Below are positions 54,312-63,156 of a stretch of 64,000 nucleotides of DNA, piece by piece. Each line of letters opens with the position of its first letter. Within the stretch, counting starts at the first letter, position 1. Source of the stretch: Litchfieldella xinjiangensis. Lineage in GTDB: Bacteria; Pseudomonadota; Gammaproteobacteria; Pseudomonadales; Halomonadaceae. Below the pieces are notes generated by a model, which worked only from the letters and a program-made list of their open reading frames with translations, searched no databases and had not been told where the DNA came from. The position numbers and the translations under genes were made by a program. The stretch lies in contig NZ_JPZL01000002.1 in assembly GCF_000759345.1 (NCBI RefSeq), positions 558,001-622,000 on the forward strand, written 5' to 3'.

Positions 54312-55742
54312 TTAGCGGTCGCCTTCCGCGGGGAGAATCCGTCCTGTGCTCATCAGCCCCTTGGGATCGAAGACCCGCTTGATCCCCTGCAGCAGCTCGC
54401 GCTCCACAGCGGGCAGGCGTTGCAAGTAGGCCTCCTGCTTGGTGCGGCCAATGCCGTGTTCGGCACTGATGCTGCCGTGGAAGTCGTCGAGTACGGCAAA
54501 GACCCGCATTTCCAGGTCATGCAGCAGCGTGGCCTTGTCGGCATCGCTCAGTTCGCGGGGCGGCAGGATATTGAAGTGCAGGTTGCCGTCGCCAACATGG
54601 CCATAGGCGATGACCTCGGAATCGGGCGAGGCTTCTGCTACCACGGTCTCGGCTCGTTCGACGAACGCTGCGATCGACGAGATGGGTACCGAAACATCGG
54701 TGCGCAGGTGTTCGCCATGCATGCGTTGCCCTTCGAGCATGCTTTCCCGGAATTGCCAGAGTTGCTCGGCCTGGGCGCCACTCGAGGCGAGCACCCCATC
54801 GAGGACCAGTCCGCGCTCCATGCCGTTCTCGAGCAATTGCTCGATCATGGTACCCAGGTCGACAGGCCCGGTGGCGGCGACTTCCATCAATACATACCAG
54901 GGATAGGCATCGTCCATAGGATCGCTGAGCCGTGGGCTGGCCTCCATGGCAAGTTCCAGGCAACGCCGGGGGATCAGCTCGAAGGCAGATAGCAAATCGC
55001 TGCAGCCACGCCGGGCCAGGCCGTAGAGCTCGACGACCGCCGCCACCGAGGGCAGGCCGATCAAGGCCGTTGCGGTCTGGTCCGGGCGGGGAGCGAGCTT
55101 GAGCACCGCGCCGGTGACGATCCCCAGTGTACCTTCGCTGCCCAGGAATAGCTGCTGCAGCGAGTAGCCGCGGTTGTCCTTGTGCAGGCTGTGCAAGCCG
55201 TTCCAGACGCGCCCGTCGGGCAACACTACTTCGAGGCCGAGCACCAGCTCGCGCATCATGCCATGGCGCAGCACGTTGAGCCCGCCCGCATTGGTGGCGA
55301 TATTGCCACCGATCTGACAGCTACCCTGGGCCCCTAGCGACAGGGGGAAATCACAGTCGTGCTCCTCGGCGGCGCGCTTGATTTCCTCCAGGACACAACC
55401 AGCCTCGACGGTCATGCTGAAATTGATCGGATCGATATCGCGGATGCGATTCAGGCGTTCCAGACTGATGACCAGTTCGCGGTCGTCAAGGCCGGGAAAA
55501 GCGCTGCCCACCAGGCCGGTATGGCCGCCCTGGGGCACCATGGCGATGCCATTCTCATGGCACAGGCGAACCACTGCAGCGACCTCCTCGGTGGTGGCAG
55601 GGCGGGCCACGGCCAGGGGCTGACCCAGTTCATGGCCGGCCCAGTCACGGGTGTAGCGCGGCATGTCGGCCGCATCACGCAATACACCGCTGGGGCCCAG
55701 CAGGTCGCTCAGCGCGGCGATGAAGTCGGTTTCATTCGTCAT
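54312..55742 (-). CDS. FAD-linked 2-hydroxyacid dehydrogenase (GlcD/DLD family)
   Basis: The 476-residue protein has an FAD-binding PCMH domain (VPQGGHTGLVGSA, GAQGSCQIGGNIATNAGG, GSEGTLGIVTGAVLKL). The C-terminal oxidase domain has YGHVGDGNLHFNI and SAEHGIGRTK, metal and substrate residues of D-lactate, glycolate or D-2-hydroxyglutarate dehydrogenases. It is last in a three-gene operon with the FAH enzyme and L-fuconate dehydratase. It could oxidise a hydroxyacid, such as lactate, released by the pathway. The stereospecificity is unknown. Confidence 0.9.
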   Translation of the reverse strand: MTNETDFIAALSDLLGPSGVLRDAADMPRYTRDWAGHELGQPLAVARPATTEEVAAVVRLCHENGIAMVPQGGHTGLVGSAFPGLDDRELVISLERLNRIRDIDPINFSMTVEAGCVLEEIKRAAEEHDCDFPLSLGAQGSCQIGGNIATNAGGLNVLRHGMMRELVLGLEVVLPDGRVWNGLHSLHKDNRGYSLQQLFLGSEGTLGIVTGAVLKLAPRPDQTATALIGLPSVAAVVELYGLARRGCSDLLSAFELIPRRCLELAMEASPRLSDPMDDAYPWYVLMEVAATGPVDLGTMIEQLLENGMERGLVLDGVLASSGAQAEQLWQFRESMLEGQRMHGEHLRTDVSVPISSIAAFVERAETVVAEASPDSEVIAYGHVGDGNLHFNILPPRELSDADKATLLHDLEMRVFAVLDDFHGSISAEHGIGRTKQEAYLQRLPAVERELLQGIKRVFDPKGLMSTGRILPAEGDR

Positions 55743-55763
55743 GAGTTCTCTCGCAAGGGCGCG

Positions 55764-57065
55764 TTAGCCGTCTTCCCGCCAGACCTCACCGTCGGGATAG
55801 CGGTGTTTCTCAAGGGATTCGGGATGCATGGCGATACTGTAGCCCGGCGCCTCGGGCACCTGGTAGCGGCCCCGTTGAATGCGAACCGGGTCGACGAAAT
55901 GCTCATGAAGATGATCGACGTATTCGAGCACCCGACCCTCGAGCGAACCGGACACGGCAATGTAGTCGAATAGCGAGACGTGCTGAACGTACTCGCAGAG
56001 GCCCACCCCCCCGGCATGCGGGCATACCGGAACGCCGTACTTGGCGGCCATTAGAACGACCAGAATCACTTCGTTGAGCCCGCCCAGTCGGGCCGCATCG
56101 ATCTGGCAGTAATCGATGGCATCCGCTTCGAGCAGTTGCTTGAACATCACTCGATTGTGGCAATGCTCGCCGGTGGCCACGCCGATCAGCGGCGCCAGGC
56201 GATGGCGAATCTCGGCGTGGCCGAGTATGTCGTCGGGGCTGGTGGGCTCCTCGATCCATAGCGGGTCGAACTCAGCGAGGCGGCGCATGTTGACGATCGC
56301 CTCGTCGACTTCCCACATCTGGTTGGCATCCATCATCAGGGCCCGTTCCCAGCCGATTTCTTCGCGCAGGATCTGTGCTCGGCGGCAATCCTCCTCGATG
56401 TCGCCACCCACCTTCTGCTTGAAGTGTGTCCAACCCTCTTTCAGCCCTTCACGCGCAAGGCTGCGTACCTTGTCGTCCGAGTAGCCGAGCCAGCCCGCCG
56501 AGGTGGTGTAGCCGGGATAGCCGCTCTGGCGCATCTCGCGTTCCCGCATGGCCCTCCCGCCTTGCTGCCGGCGCAGCAAGGCCAGCGCCTCGTGCGGTGT
56601 CAATACGTCGCTGACGAAGCGGAAGTCGAGGCAACTGACCAGTTCCTCGGGCGTCATGTCGACCAGCAACTTCCAGACCGGTTTGCCTTCCTTCTTGGCC
56701 CACAGATCCCAGACGGCATTGACGATAGCGGCCGTGGCCAGGTGGATCACGCCCTTGTCGGGGCCCAGCCAACGTAACTGGCTGTCGCCGGTGATCTCGC
56801 GCCAAAAGGCGCCCATGTTCATGGTGATGTTCTCGAGCCGGTGGCCCTCGATCATGTGCTTGAGCGACTCCACGGCCGCCACGCAGATTTCATTGCCACG
56901 ACCGATGGTGAAGGTCAGGCCGTGGCCCTCGAGATCACTATCGGTATGCAGGATCACGTAGGTGGCGGAGTAGTCGGGTGCGGCATTCATGGCATCCGAA
57001 CCGTCGAGCGAGCGCGACGTTGGAAAACGGATGTCCTGAACCTCGAGCTGGGTGATGGTGGTCAT
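55764..57065 (-). CDS. fucD: L-fuconate dehydratase (enolase superfamily)
   Basis: The 433-residue protein closely matches bacterial FucD and human ENOSF1: SLDGSDAMNAAPDYSATYV, RWLGPDKGVIHLATAAIVNA, FKQKVGGD with the catalytic lysine pair, MMDANQMW, WIEEPTSPDDILGHA, GVATGEHCHNRVMFKQLL and VCPHAGGVGLCEYVQH. The enzyme dehydrates L-fuconate to 2-keto-3-deoxy-L-fuconate with Mg2+. L-galactonate and related acids are known alternatives. It lies between the FAH and FAD oxidase genes, consistent with the L-fucose oxidative pathway. Confidence 0.92.
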   Translation of the reverse strand: MTTITQLEVQDIRFPTSRSLDGSDAMNAAPDYSATYVILHTDSDLEGHGLTFTIGRGNEICVAAVESLKHMIEGHRLENITMNMGAFWREITGDSQLRWLGPDKGVIHLATAAIVNAVWDLWAKKEGKPVWKLLVDMTPEELVSCLDFRFVSDVLTPHEALALLRRQQGGRAMREREMRQSGYPGYTTSAGWLGYSDDKVRSLAREGLKEGWTHFKQKVGGDIEEDCRRAQILREEIGWERALMMDANQMWEVDEAIVNMRRLAEFDPLWIEEPTSPDDILGHAEIRHRLAPLIGVATGEHCHNRVMFKQLLEADAIDYCQIDAARLGGLNEVILVVLMAAKYGVPVCPHAGGVGLCEYVQHVSLFDYIAVSGSLEGRVLEYVDHLHEHFVDPVRIQRGRYQVPEAPGYSIAMHPESLEKHRYPDGEVWREDG

Positions 57066-57102
57066 GTGTCTCTCCCTGAAAGATGGCGGCTTCCATTGGC
57101 TG

Positions 57103-58278
57103 TCATTGTTGATGGCGTGTCATGTGAGCCTGCCACTGACGTATGCCGAAGGTCCACGGCGGCAGGCGGTCGCTGCGGTCGACACGATTGACCAGGCCGC
57201 CCAGTGCCGGGGTGGTAATGGTCACGGTGTCGCCGAGGTGGTGGGTGAACCCCTTGCCTTGCCCGTCACGATCCTGGATCGGCGAGAACATGGTACCGAG
57301 GAACAGCATGAAGCCGTCGGGGTACTGATGGTGCGTACCGACGGTCTGTTCGACCAGGTTCTGCGGATCGCGGCTGATCTCGCGCATATCGCTCGTGCCC
57401 TCGAGCACGAAGCCGTCATCTGCGCCTTCGATGCGCAGCGAGACCTGGGCCTGACGCACGGTATCCAGCGTGAACCGCTCATCGAATAACCGGATGAACG
57501 GCCCGATGGCGCAGGAGGCGTTATTGTCCTTGGCCTTGCCGAGCAGCAGCGCACTGCGCCCTTCGACGTCACGCAGGTTGACGTCGTTGCCCAGCGTGGC
57601 GCCACGGGCGCGTCCAGTGGCATCCACGGCCAGCACGATTTCCGGTTCGGGATTGTTCCATTGCGAGGCGGGGTGCAGGCCGACACGCGCCCCGAATCCC
57701 ACCGAGGAGAGCGGCTGCGCCTTGGTGAACACTTCGGCATCGGGGCCCAGGCCCACTTCCATGTACTGCGACCACGCACCGCGGGCCTGCAAGGCTTCCT
57801 TGAGGGTCGAGGCTTCTTCCGAGCCCGGCGCGATACGCGATAGATCCCCGCCGATCACCTCGTTCAACTCTTTTCGTAGCTCCCCGGCTTTGGCGGAATC
57901 GCCGCCGGCCTGTTCTTCGATCACGCGCTCCAGCAGGCTCACCGCGAAGGTTACGCCGCAGGCCTTGATCGCCTGAACGTCGCAGGGTGCAAGCAGGTAA
58001 GGCGCCTGCTGCGGTTCCTCCAAGGAGTTGGCCAGCAGTTCCTCGACCGAGCCCAGCAACTCGCCCTCGACCGTGTCCACGAAATCGACTGCATCGGTGC
58101 GGTCGAGCAGATCGGCCATGCAGCCGCACTGGGCGCTGATATCGAACACCTGGCCCTGGCGGACCGCGACCAGGGCCGGGCCTGCCGTCGATTCGGGGCC
58201 AGAGCGCCAGGCGCGACCGACCAGCCGGGCATGGGATAAATCCTCCGGCAGGAGCGGGTTGTGTCGTGTGTCGTTCAT
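57103..58278 (-). CDS. Fumarylacetoacetate hydrolase-family enzyme
   Basis: The 391-residue protein has an N-terminal region (VGRAWRSGPESTAGPALVAVRQGQVFDIS) and a C-terminal FAH-like domain. That domain carries metal-site text NNPEPEIVLAVDATGRARGATLGNDVNLRDVEGRSALLLGKAKDNNASCAIGP in separate blocks, then PDGFMLFLGTMFSP. Its size matches FAH proteins of sugar-acid pathways, which act as 2-keto-3-deoxyacid dehydratases or diketoacid hydrolases. Beside FucD and an SDR, a 2,4-diketo-3-deoxy-L-fuconate hydrolase role is attractive but unproven. First gene of its operon. Confidence 0.82.
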   Translation of the reverse strand: MNDTRHNPLLPEDLSHARLVGRAWRSGPESTAGPALVAVRQGQVFDISAQCGCMADLLDRTDAVDFVDTVEGELLGSVEELLANSLEEPQQAPYLLAPCDVQAIKACGVTFAVSLLERVIEEQAGGDSAKAGELRKELNEVIGGDLSRIAPGSEEASTLKEALQARGAWSQYMEVGLGPDAEVFTKAQPLSSVGFGARVGLHPASQWNNPEPEIVLAVDATGRARGATLGNDVNLRDVEGRSALLLGKAKDNNASCAIGPFIRLFDERFTLDTVRQAQVSLRIEGADDGFVLEGTSDMREISRDPQNLVEQTVGTHHQYPDGFMLFLGTMFSPIQDRDGQGKGFTHHLGDTVTITTPALGGLVNRVDRSDRLPPWTFGIRQWQAHMTRHQQ

Positions 58279-58320
58279 TGTGCCTCCGGCTGGCTAATGG
58301 CCTATGCTTGTCAGTATGTA

Positions 58321-58337
58321 TGATAGGTATGCTATCA
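58321..58337. promoter_or_regulatory. Candidate operator in the divergent sugar-acid promoter region
   Basis: TGATAG-GTATG-CTATCA is a perfect six-base inverted repeat with a five-base spacer. It lies 43 bp from the FAH start and 115 bp from the SDR start. A GntR/FCD-type regulator would be typical, but no regulator gene is within the window. Confidence 0.5.
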
Positions 58338-58451
58338 ACCCAATTGCCAGGCGCAAATGGCGAGCGCCTGCAACACGACCTAGCCATACAAGACAAGAGC
58401 CACACAAGACCAACATCCCCCAAGCGTAGCGGGGAAGACGAGGGAAAGCGC

Positions 58452-59216
58452 ATGTTCGACGAACTCAGGGGCAAACGCGTTCTAATCACCGGGGCCAGCC
58501 GCGGCATTGGTGCGGCAGTCGCCAAGCGCATGGGGGCGCTGGGGGCTCACGTAGCCGTTCATTACCATTCGAGCGAAGGGCCGGCCAAGGCGGTATGCGA
58601 GGAGATCGAGGCTGCCGGGGGCAAGGCCGTGTGCCTCAAGGGCGATGTCAGCCGCTCCAGCGAGGCGGTGCGGGTCGTGGAGGAGGCTGCCAAGGCGCTC
58701 GGCGGGTTGGATATCCTGGTCAACAATGCCGGCGACATGCTGGGGCGGGTGTCGCTTGCCGATATCGATGACGACCACTACGACCGTGTGCTGGATCTCA
58801 ACGTGCGCTCGGTCATCGCCGCGAGTCGTGCCGCATTGCCTTACTTTCGCCAGCAGGGGAGGGGCAACATCATTCACACCAGCTCGATCGCCGCACGCAA
58901 CGGTGGCGGGCCGGGCGCGGGGCTCTACGCCTCTGCCAAGGGCTTTGTCAGCACCTTGACCCGCAATATGGCCAAGGAACTCGCCGGCGACAATATTCGC
59001 GTCAATGCCGTGGCCCCGGGCACCATCGCGACCGATTTTCACGAGCGTCACTCCAATGACGCCCAGCTCGAGGCGGCACGGGCGACCATTCCCCAGGGCC
59101 GCCTGGGCTCCGCCGAGGATTGTGTGGGTGCCTATCTATTCCTGGCCACCGATGCGCTCAGCGATTACGTCACGGGTCAGGTGATCGAGGTCAACGGTGG
59201 GCAGCTGATGCCATGA
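58452..59216 (+). CDS. Short-chain dehydrogenase/reductase (candidate 2-keto-3-deoxy-fuconate dehydrogenase)
   Basis: The ATG at 58452 ([20 protein letters not shown]) follows GAGGGAAAG. The 254-residue classical SDR has TGASRGIG for cofactor, NNAG, catalytic Ser in [11 protein letters not shown] and YASAKG (YxxxK). The end is [15 protein letters not shown]. It overlaps pdxA2 by four bases. In Xanthomonas an SDR oxidises 2-keto-3-deoxy-L-fuconate after FucD, and this gene fits that step by context only. Confidence 0.85.
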   Translation: MFDELRGKRVLITGASRGIGAAVAKRMGALGAHVAVHYHSSEGPAKAVCEEIEAAGGKAVCLKGDVSRSSEAVRVVEEAAKALGGLDILVNNAGDMLGRVSLADIDDDHYDRVLDLNVRSVIAASRAALPYFRQQGRGNIIHTSSIAARNGGGPGAGLYASAKGFVSTLTRNMAKELAGDNIRVNAVAPGTIATDFHERHSNDAQLEAARATIPQGRLGSAEDCVGAYLFLATDALSDYVTGQVIEVNGGQLMP

Positions 59217-60241
59217 ACAGGCCAGGCTTCCATTCCGAACAACCGTTTGCCATTGCCATCACCATGGGCGATCCGGCGGGCATCGGCCCGGAAATCATTT
59301 GCCGTGCAGTGACTGGCATGAGCGCAGAGGAGCGGGCGTCGACCCTGCTGATCGGCGATATCGATACGTTTCGTCGCGCCGCGCGGATAGTCGAATCGAC
59401 GCTCGATCTCGTTGCCTGGCAGCCGGGTGAACCTCGGCCCAACGGACGTGGCGTCGCGGTGGCCCAGATCGCCCCGACCGAGCATGGCGAGGTGGTGGAT
59501 GGAAAAATCTCCGCGGCTGGAGGCGACATGGCCTTTCGCTGCGTGGCATTGGCGGTGGAGATCGTCGAGGCGGGCCACGCCGGGGTGATCGTTACCGCGC
59601 CGCTCAACAAGGCGGCGCTGCATGCGGCGGGCCATCACTACGATGGGCACACGGGCATGCTGGCATCACTGACCGGCGCACCGTCATCGTTCATGCTGCT
59701 CGCCTCGGAGCGGTTGTCGACGATCCACGTATCGACGCATGTCTCGCTGCGTGACGCCATCGATAGGGTCAGCGAGGCGCGTATCGCGGCGACCGTCAAT
59801 GCCGGGCACACGCATCTGATCGAGCTCGGCAAGCGCCACCCCCGCATTGTCGTGGCGGGGCTCAATCCGCATTGCGGGGAGGGCGGTATATTCGGCGATG
59901 AGGACGACCGAATCATTGCCCCGGCGGTTCGTGAGCTGCGAGAGCAAGGACTCGACGTGACCGGGCCGATTTCGGCAGATACGGTCTTCTACCGTGCGGC
60001 CCAGGGCGAATTCGATCTGGTGGTGGCGCAGTACCACGATCAGGGGCACATCCCGGTCAAGCTGATCGCCTTCGATACCACCGTCAATGTCAGCTTGGGC
60101 CTGCCCATTCGCCGCACCTCGGTGGATCATGGCACGGCCTTCGACATTGCCTGGCAGGGTCGGGCGGACGCCACCAACCTGGGGTCCGCGATTGCCTACG
60201 CACGCCAACTCTCCGACTCGGCGCCCCGCAACATAGCATGA
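59213..60241 (+). CDS. pdxA2: PdxA2-type four-carbon acid phosphate dehydrogenase
   Basis: The ATG at 59213 overlaps the SDR stop (ATGA). The 342-residue protein belongs to the PdxA family: [66 protein letters not shown] and [18 protein letters not shown]. Divergent PdxA2 proteins paired with DUF1537 kinases oxidise 4-phospho-D-threonate or -erythronate, with decarboxylation, to dihydroxyacetone phosphate. The kinase follows with a four-base overlap, so this is not the vitamin B6 enzyme. Confidence 0.9.
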   Translation: MNRPGFHSEQPFAIAITMGDPAGIGPEIICRAVTGMSAEERASTLLIGDIDTFRRAARIVESTLDLVAWQPGEPRPNGRGVAVAQIAPTEHGEVVDGKISAAGGDMAFRCVALAVEIVEAGHAGVIVTAPLNKAALHAAGHHYDGHTGMLASLTGAPSSFMLLASERLSTIHVSTHVSLRDAIDRVSEARIAATVNAGHTHLIELGKRHPRIVVAGLNPHCGEGGIFGDEDDRIIAPAVRELREQGLDVTGPISADTVFYRAAQGEFDLVVAQYHDQGHIPVKLIAFDTTVNVSLGLPIRRTSVDHGTAFDIAWQGRADATNLGSAIAYARQLSDSAPRNIA

Positions 60242-61404
60242 GAGGCAACGTCACGGTGGCCATTGTCGCCGACGATCTGACCGGGGCGCTGGACGCTGCC
60301 GCGCCCTTCGCCGAGCGAGGTCTGGCCACGCGGGTGGCGCTATCCCCCGAGACGCTCGAAACCACATTGGCTGCGGGGCGTGGCCTGCCCGAGGTGATTT
60401 CGGTCAATACGGCGTCGCGTCACATGACGGCGCAGGACGCCGCACTGCGCGTCGCCGAAGTGGCTGGACGCCTGGTCGAATGCCAGCCGCGGGTGCTGGT
60501 CAAGAAGGTCGATTCCACCCTGCGCGGTCAGGTGGTGGCCGAGTCGCTGATGCTGCGTCAGTTGAGTCAGCGCCGTCTGGTGCTGGCGCCGGCCGTGCCT
60601 CGCCAGGGGCGCCAGGTGAGAGGGGCACAGGTCGTCGTCGAGGGCGTGCCGTTGGCTGACACCGAGTACGCCAGGGATGCCTTGTCGCCGCCCCCTTGCG
60701 CGCCGCTCGATGAGGTTTTTGCCTCCCAGGGACAGACGCTTGGCCGTTACTGCCCCGGCAAAGACGGCGGCCTGCCGGAAGGCGAGTGGGTCGTGGATGC
60801 CGATTCGGATGACGACATGGATCGTCTGGCCAGGCAACTGCTCGATTCGCCCGCCGCTTGGCTGCCGGTGGGCGCCGCCGGCTTGACGCAAGCACTGGCC
60901 CAGGCGCTTGTCGGAGCCCCGGGCCGCGTCGTCTTGCCGTCTTGCCCCGGAGTGCTGCTTGCCGTTGGCTCTCGAAGCCCTCGGGCACAGCGCCAGGTGG
61001 CTCGTGTCATGGAGACATGGCCAGACCTCACTCGGGTTGCGATATTGGAAGGCGGCATGAACACCACCGATGCCGACTCGTTGCTCATCGTTCCCGGCGA
61101 GCCGAACCAGGAACCGATCGACGCCGACATCGTCGCGAGCCTGATGACCGACGGCGTGGCCGCCTGTGAAGCTGCGCGGCCGGGACGACTGCTGTACCTG
61201 TCAGGGGGCGACATCGCGTTGGCGGTCCTGGTTCGTCTGAGCGGCGCCTTCATCGAACTCATGGGCGAATGGCGTCCCGGCGTCCCCCTGGGCTTCGTCG
61301 ATGGCGATCATGCCAGACCGGTAATGACCAAGGCAGGTGGATTCGGTGACGAAACGCTGCTGGTGGAACTGGTCGGCATGTTTCGCTCTTCGTCCAAAGG
61401 ATAA
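60238..61404 (+). CDS. Four-carbon acid sugar kinase (DUF1537, DtnK/OtnK-like)
   Basis: The 388-residue protein has the N-terminal substrate domain ([37 protein letters not shown]). The C-terminal nucleotide domain has [23 protein letters not shown] and [15 protein letters not shown]. The family phosphorylates D-threonate, L-threonate or D-erythronate at C4, making the PdxA2 substrate. It is coupled to pdxA2 by ATGA. A 131-bp gap separates it from the TRAP operon. Confidence 0.9.
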   Translation: MRGNVTVAIVADDLTGALDAAAPFAERGLATRVALSPETLETTLAAGRGLPEVISVNTASRHMTAQDAALRVAEVAGRLVECQPRVLVKKVDSTLRGQVVAESLMLRQLSQRRLVLAPAVPRQGRQVRGAQVVVEGVPLADTEYARDALSPPPCAPLDEVFASQGQTLGRYCPGKDGGLPEGEWVVDADSDDDMDRLARQLLDSPAAWLPVGAAGLTQALAQALVGAPGRVVLPSCPGVLLAVGSRSPRAQRQVARVMETWPDLTRVAILEGGMNTTDADSLLIVPGEPNQEPIDADIVASLMTDGVAACEAARPGRLLYLSGGDIALAVLVRLSGAFIELMGEWRPGVPLGFVDGDHARPVMTKAGGFGDETLLVELVGMFRSSSKG

Positions 61405-61535
61405 CAAGCGGTGGGTTGCGGCAGACAGGGGGAGGGGCTAGCTTTCCTTATGATGGTATGACACGTATACAGCGCACCATCCGGATCTGACTCGAACACG
61501 GCAAAGCACCGTCTTCACCTAAGGAGAACAACAAT

Positions 61536-62531
61536 ATGCGTAACCCGAGCAAACGCCAGCTGAATCGTTGGCTGTCGACCACGCTGCTCGCCACCAGCGT
61601 CGGCGTTGCCAGCCTGGCCCAGGGGGCCGAATCGCTTACTTTCGCGCACGTCTACGAAACCTCGGAGCCCTATCACGAGTGGGCCTTGTGGGCCGCCGAT
61701 GAGATCGAGAAGCGCACCGATGGGCGCTACACGATCGAGGTTCACCCGGCGTCATCGCTGGGCAAGGAGGCGGATATCAATGAGGGGCTCAGCCTGGGCA
61801 CTGTCGACCTGATCTATACCGGCAATCAGTTTGCGGGCCGCTCCTATGGCCCCGTGGGCATCGCCGGGGCACCTTACATGTTCCGCGATTTCGACCATTG
61901 GCAGGCGTATACCGAAAGCGACCTGTTCCAGGAAATCGGCCAGGGCTACGAAGAGGCTACCGGTAACGTGCCGCTGGCCATGAACTACTACGGGCGCCGT
62001 CATACCACCTCCAACCAGGAAATCCAGACCCCCGAAGACATGCAGGGGCTCAAGATCCGCGTGCCCAACGCGCCAATGTACATGATGTTCCCTGAAGCGG
62101 TCGGTGCCAATCCGACACCGATTGCCTTTGCCGAAGTCTATCTCGCTCTTCAGCAAGGCGTCGTCGACGCTCAGGAAAACCCGCTCCCGACCATCCGGGC
62201 CAAGGCGTTCTATGAGGTGCAGGACTATATCACCCTGACCGGGCACATTACTGATTCCCTGATCACCATCGCTGGCGGGCCGCTGTGGAATCGCCTTTCC
62301 GAAGAGGATAAGCAGATCTTCCGTGAGGTCTACATGGAAGCCGGCAAGAGCATCACCGAGGATATCCAGCAGCAGGAAGAAGAGCTGGCCGCCTGGTTCG
62401 AGGAGCAGGGCGTGACGGTCAACGAAGTCGAGACCGAGCCCTTCCGCGAAGCGGTGATTCCTCATCATAACGGTGACGCGGCCACGTGGGACCAGGAAAC
62501 CTACGACCGCCTGCAAGCTATCGGGCAGTAA
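61536..62531 (+). CDS. dctP: TRAP transporter substrate-binding protein (DctP), fourth system
   Basis: AAGGAG lies 11 bases before the ATG, the best ribosome-binding site seen here. The 331-residue protein has a signal peptide ending LAQGAESL. DctP marks include AADEIEKRTDGRYTIEVHPASSLGKE, LKIRVPNAPMY with the key arginine, GANPTPIAFAEVYLALQQGVVDAQENPL and the HHNGDA tail. Placed beside sugar-acid catabolic genes, it probably imports an aldonate or a four-carbon acid. Confidence 0.93.
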   Translation: MRNPSKRQLNRWLSTTLLATSVGVASLAQGAESLTFAHVYETSEPYHEWALWAADEIEKRTDGRYTIEVHPASSLGKEADINEGLSLGTVDLIYTGNQFAGRSYGPVGIAGAPYMFRDFDHWQAYTESDLFQEIGQGYEEATGNVPLAMNYYGRRHTTSNQEIQTPEDMQGLKIRVPNAPMYMMFPEAVGANPTPIAFAEVYLALQQGVVDAQENPLPTIRAKAFYEVQDYITLTGHITDSLITIAGGPLWNRLSEEDKQIFREVYMEAGKSITEDIQQQEEELAAWFEEQGVTVNEVETEPFREAVIPHHNGDAATWDQETYDRLQAIGQ

Positions 62532-62538
62532 TGATCTG

Positions 62539-62564
62539 TGCACCCCGCCGGACGGCGGGGTGCA
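62539..62564 (+). terminator. 11-bp hairpin between dctP and dctQ (fourth system)
   Basis: Positions 62539-62549 pair perfectly with 62554-62564 around GGAC, eight bases after the dctP stop and 18 before the dctQ start. No T-run. It has the same position as the hairpins of the other TRAP operons. Confidence 0.78.
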
Positions 62565-62582
62565 ATGACGAGGAGTCTCGCC

Positions 62583-63134
62583 ATGTCTGACGAGCGCTTG
62601 CCGCCGGAGCCTCAAACCCCTTCCTTCGATATCCAGGAAGATGACGATTTCGACTTCCGGGCCTATGGCCCCGAGGATTACCTGACCCTGGTGTTGTTCT
62701 GGGCGTTGCTGGTCATCGTCTTCCTGCAGTTCTTCAGTCGCTACGTGCTGGGCGATTCGATCGCCTGGACCGAGGAGATGGCCCGCTATTTCCTGATCAC
62801 GGTCGCCTTCATGGGGAGCGTCATGGCCGTGAGAACCAATACGCATATCGCCGTGGAGTTCTTCTATCGCTATATGCCAGGTGCCGTAGGGCTTTTCATG
62901 TCGACACTGGTCGATGTGGCTCGAATCCTGTTCCTGGGTGCGGGCTGCTGGATCACCTACCAATTGGCGAGCCGTACCAATTCGATGATGGTCTCGGTGG
63001 ATATCCCCAAGAGCCTCATCTACTACGTCGTACTGGCCGGTTTCGTGCTGATGTTCCTGCGTTCCATCCAGGTGGCCATTCGCCATTGGCGCGAAGGCAC
63101 GAGTGAATTGCTGTTTGACGAGAACGATGCATGA
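62583..63134 (+). CDS. dctQ: TRAP transporter small permease (DctQ), fourth system
   Basis: The ATG at 62583 (MSDERLPPEPQTPSF) follows GAGGAG. The 183-residue protein has an acidic soluble N-terminus of about 40 residues and four helices. The DctQ signature is FSRYVLGDSIAWTEEMARYFLITVAFMGSVMAVR, with HIAVEFF. It forms the small subunit with the DctM fragment downstream. Confidence 0.92.
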   Translation: MSDERLPPEPQTPSFDIQEDDDFDFRAYGPEDYLTLVLFWALLVIVFLQFFSRYVLGDSIAWTEEMARYFLITVAFMGSVMAVRTNTHIAVEFFYRYMPGAVGLFMSTLVDVARILFLGAGCWITYQLASRTNSMMVSVDIPKSLIYYVVLAGFVLMFLRSIQVAIRHWREGTSELLFDENDA

Positions 63135-63156
63135 GCCTCGCCCCCAGGAGAACCCC

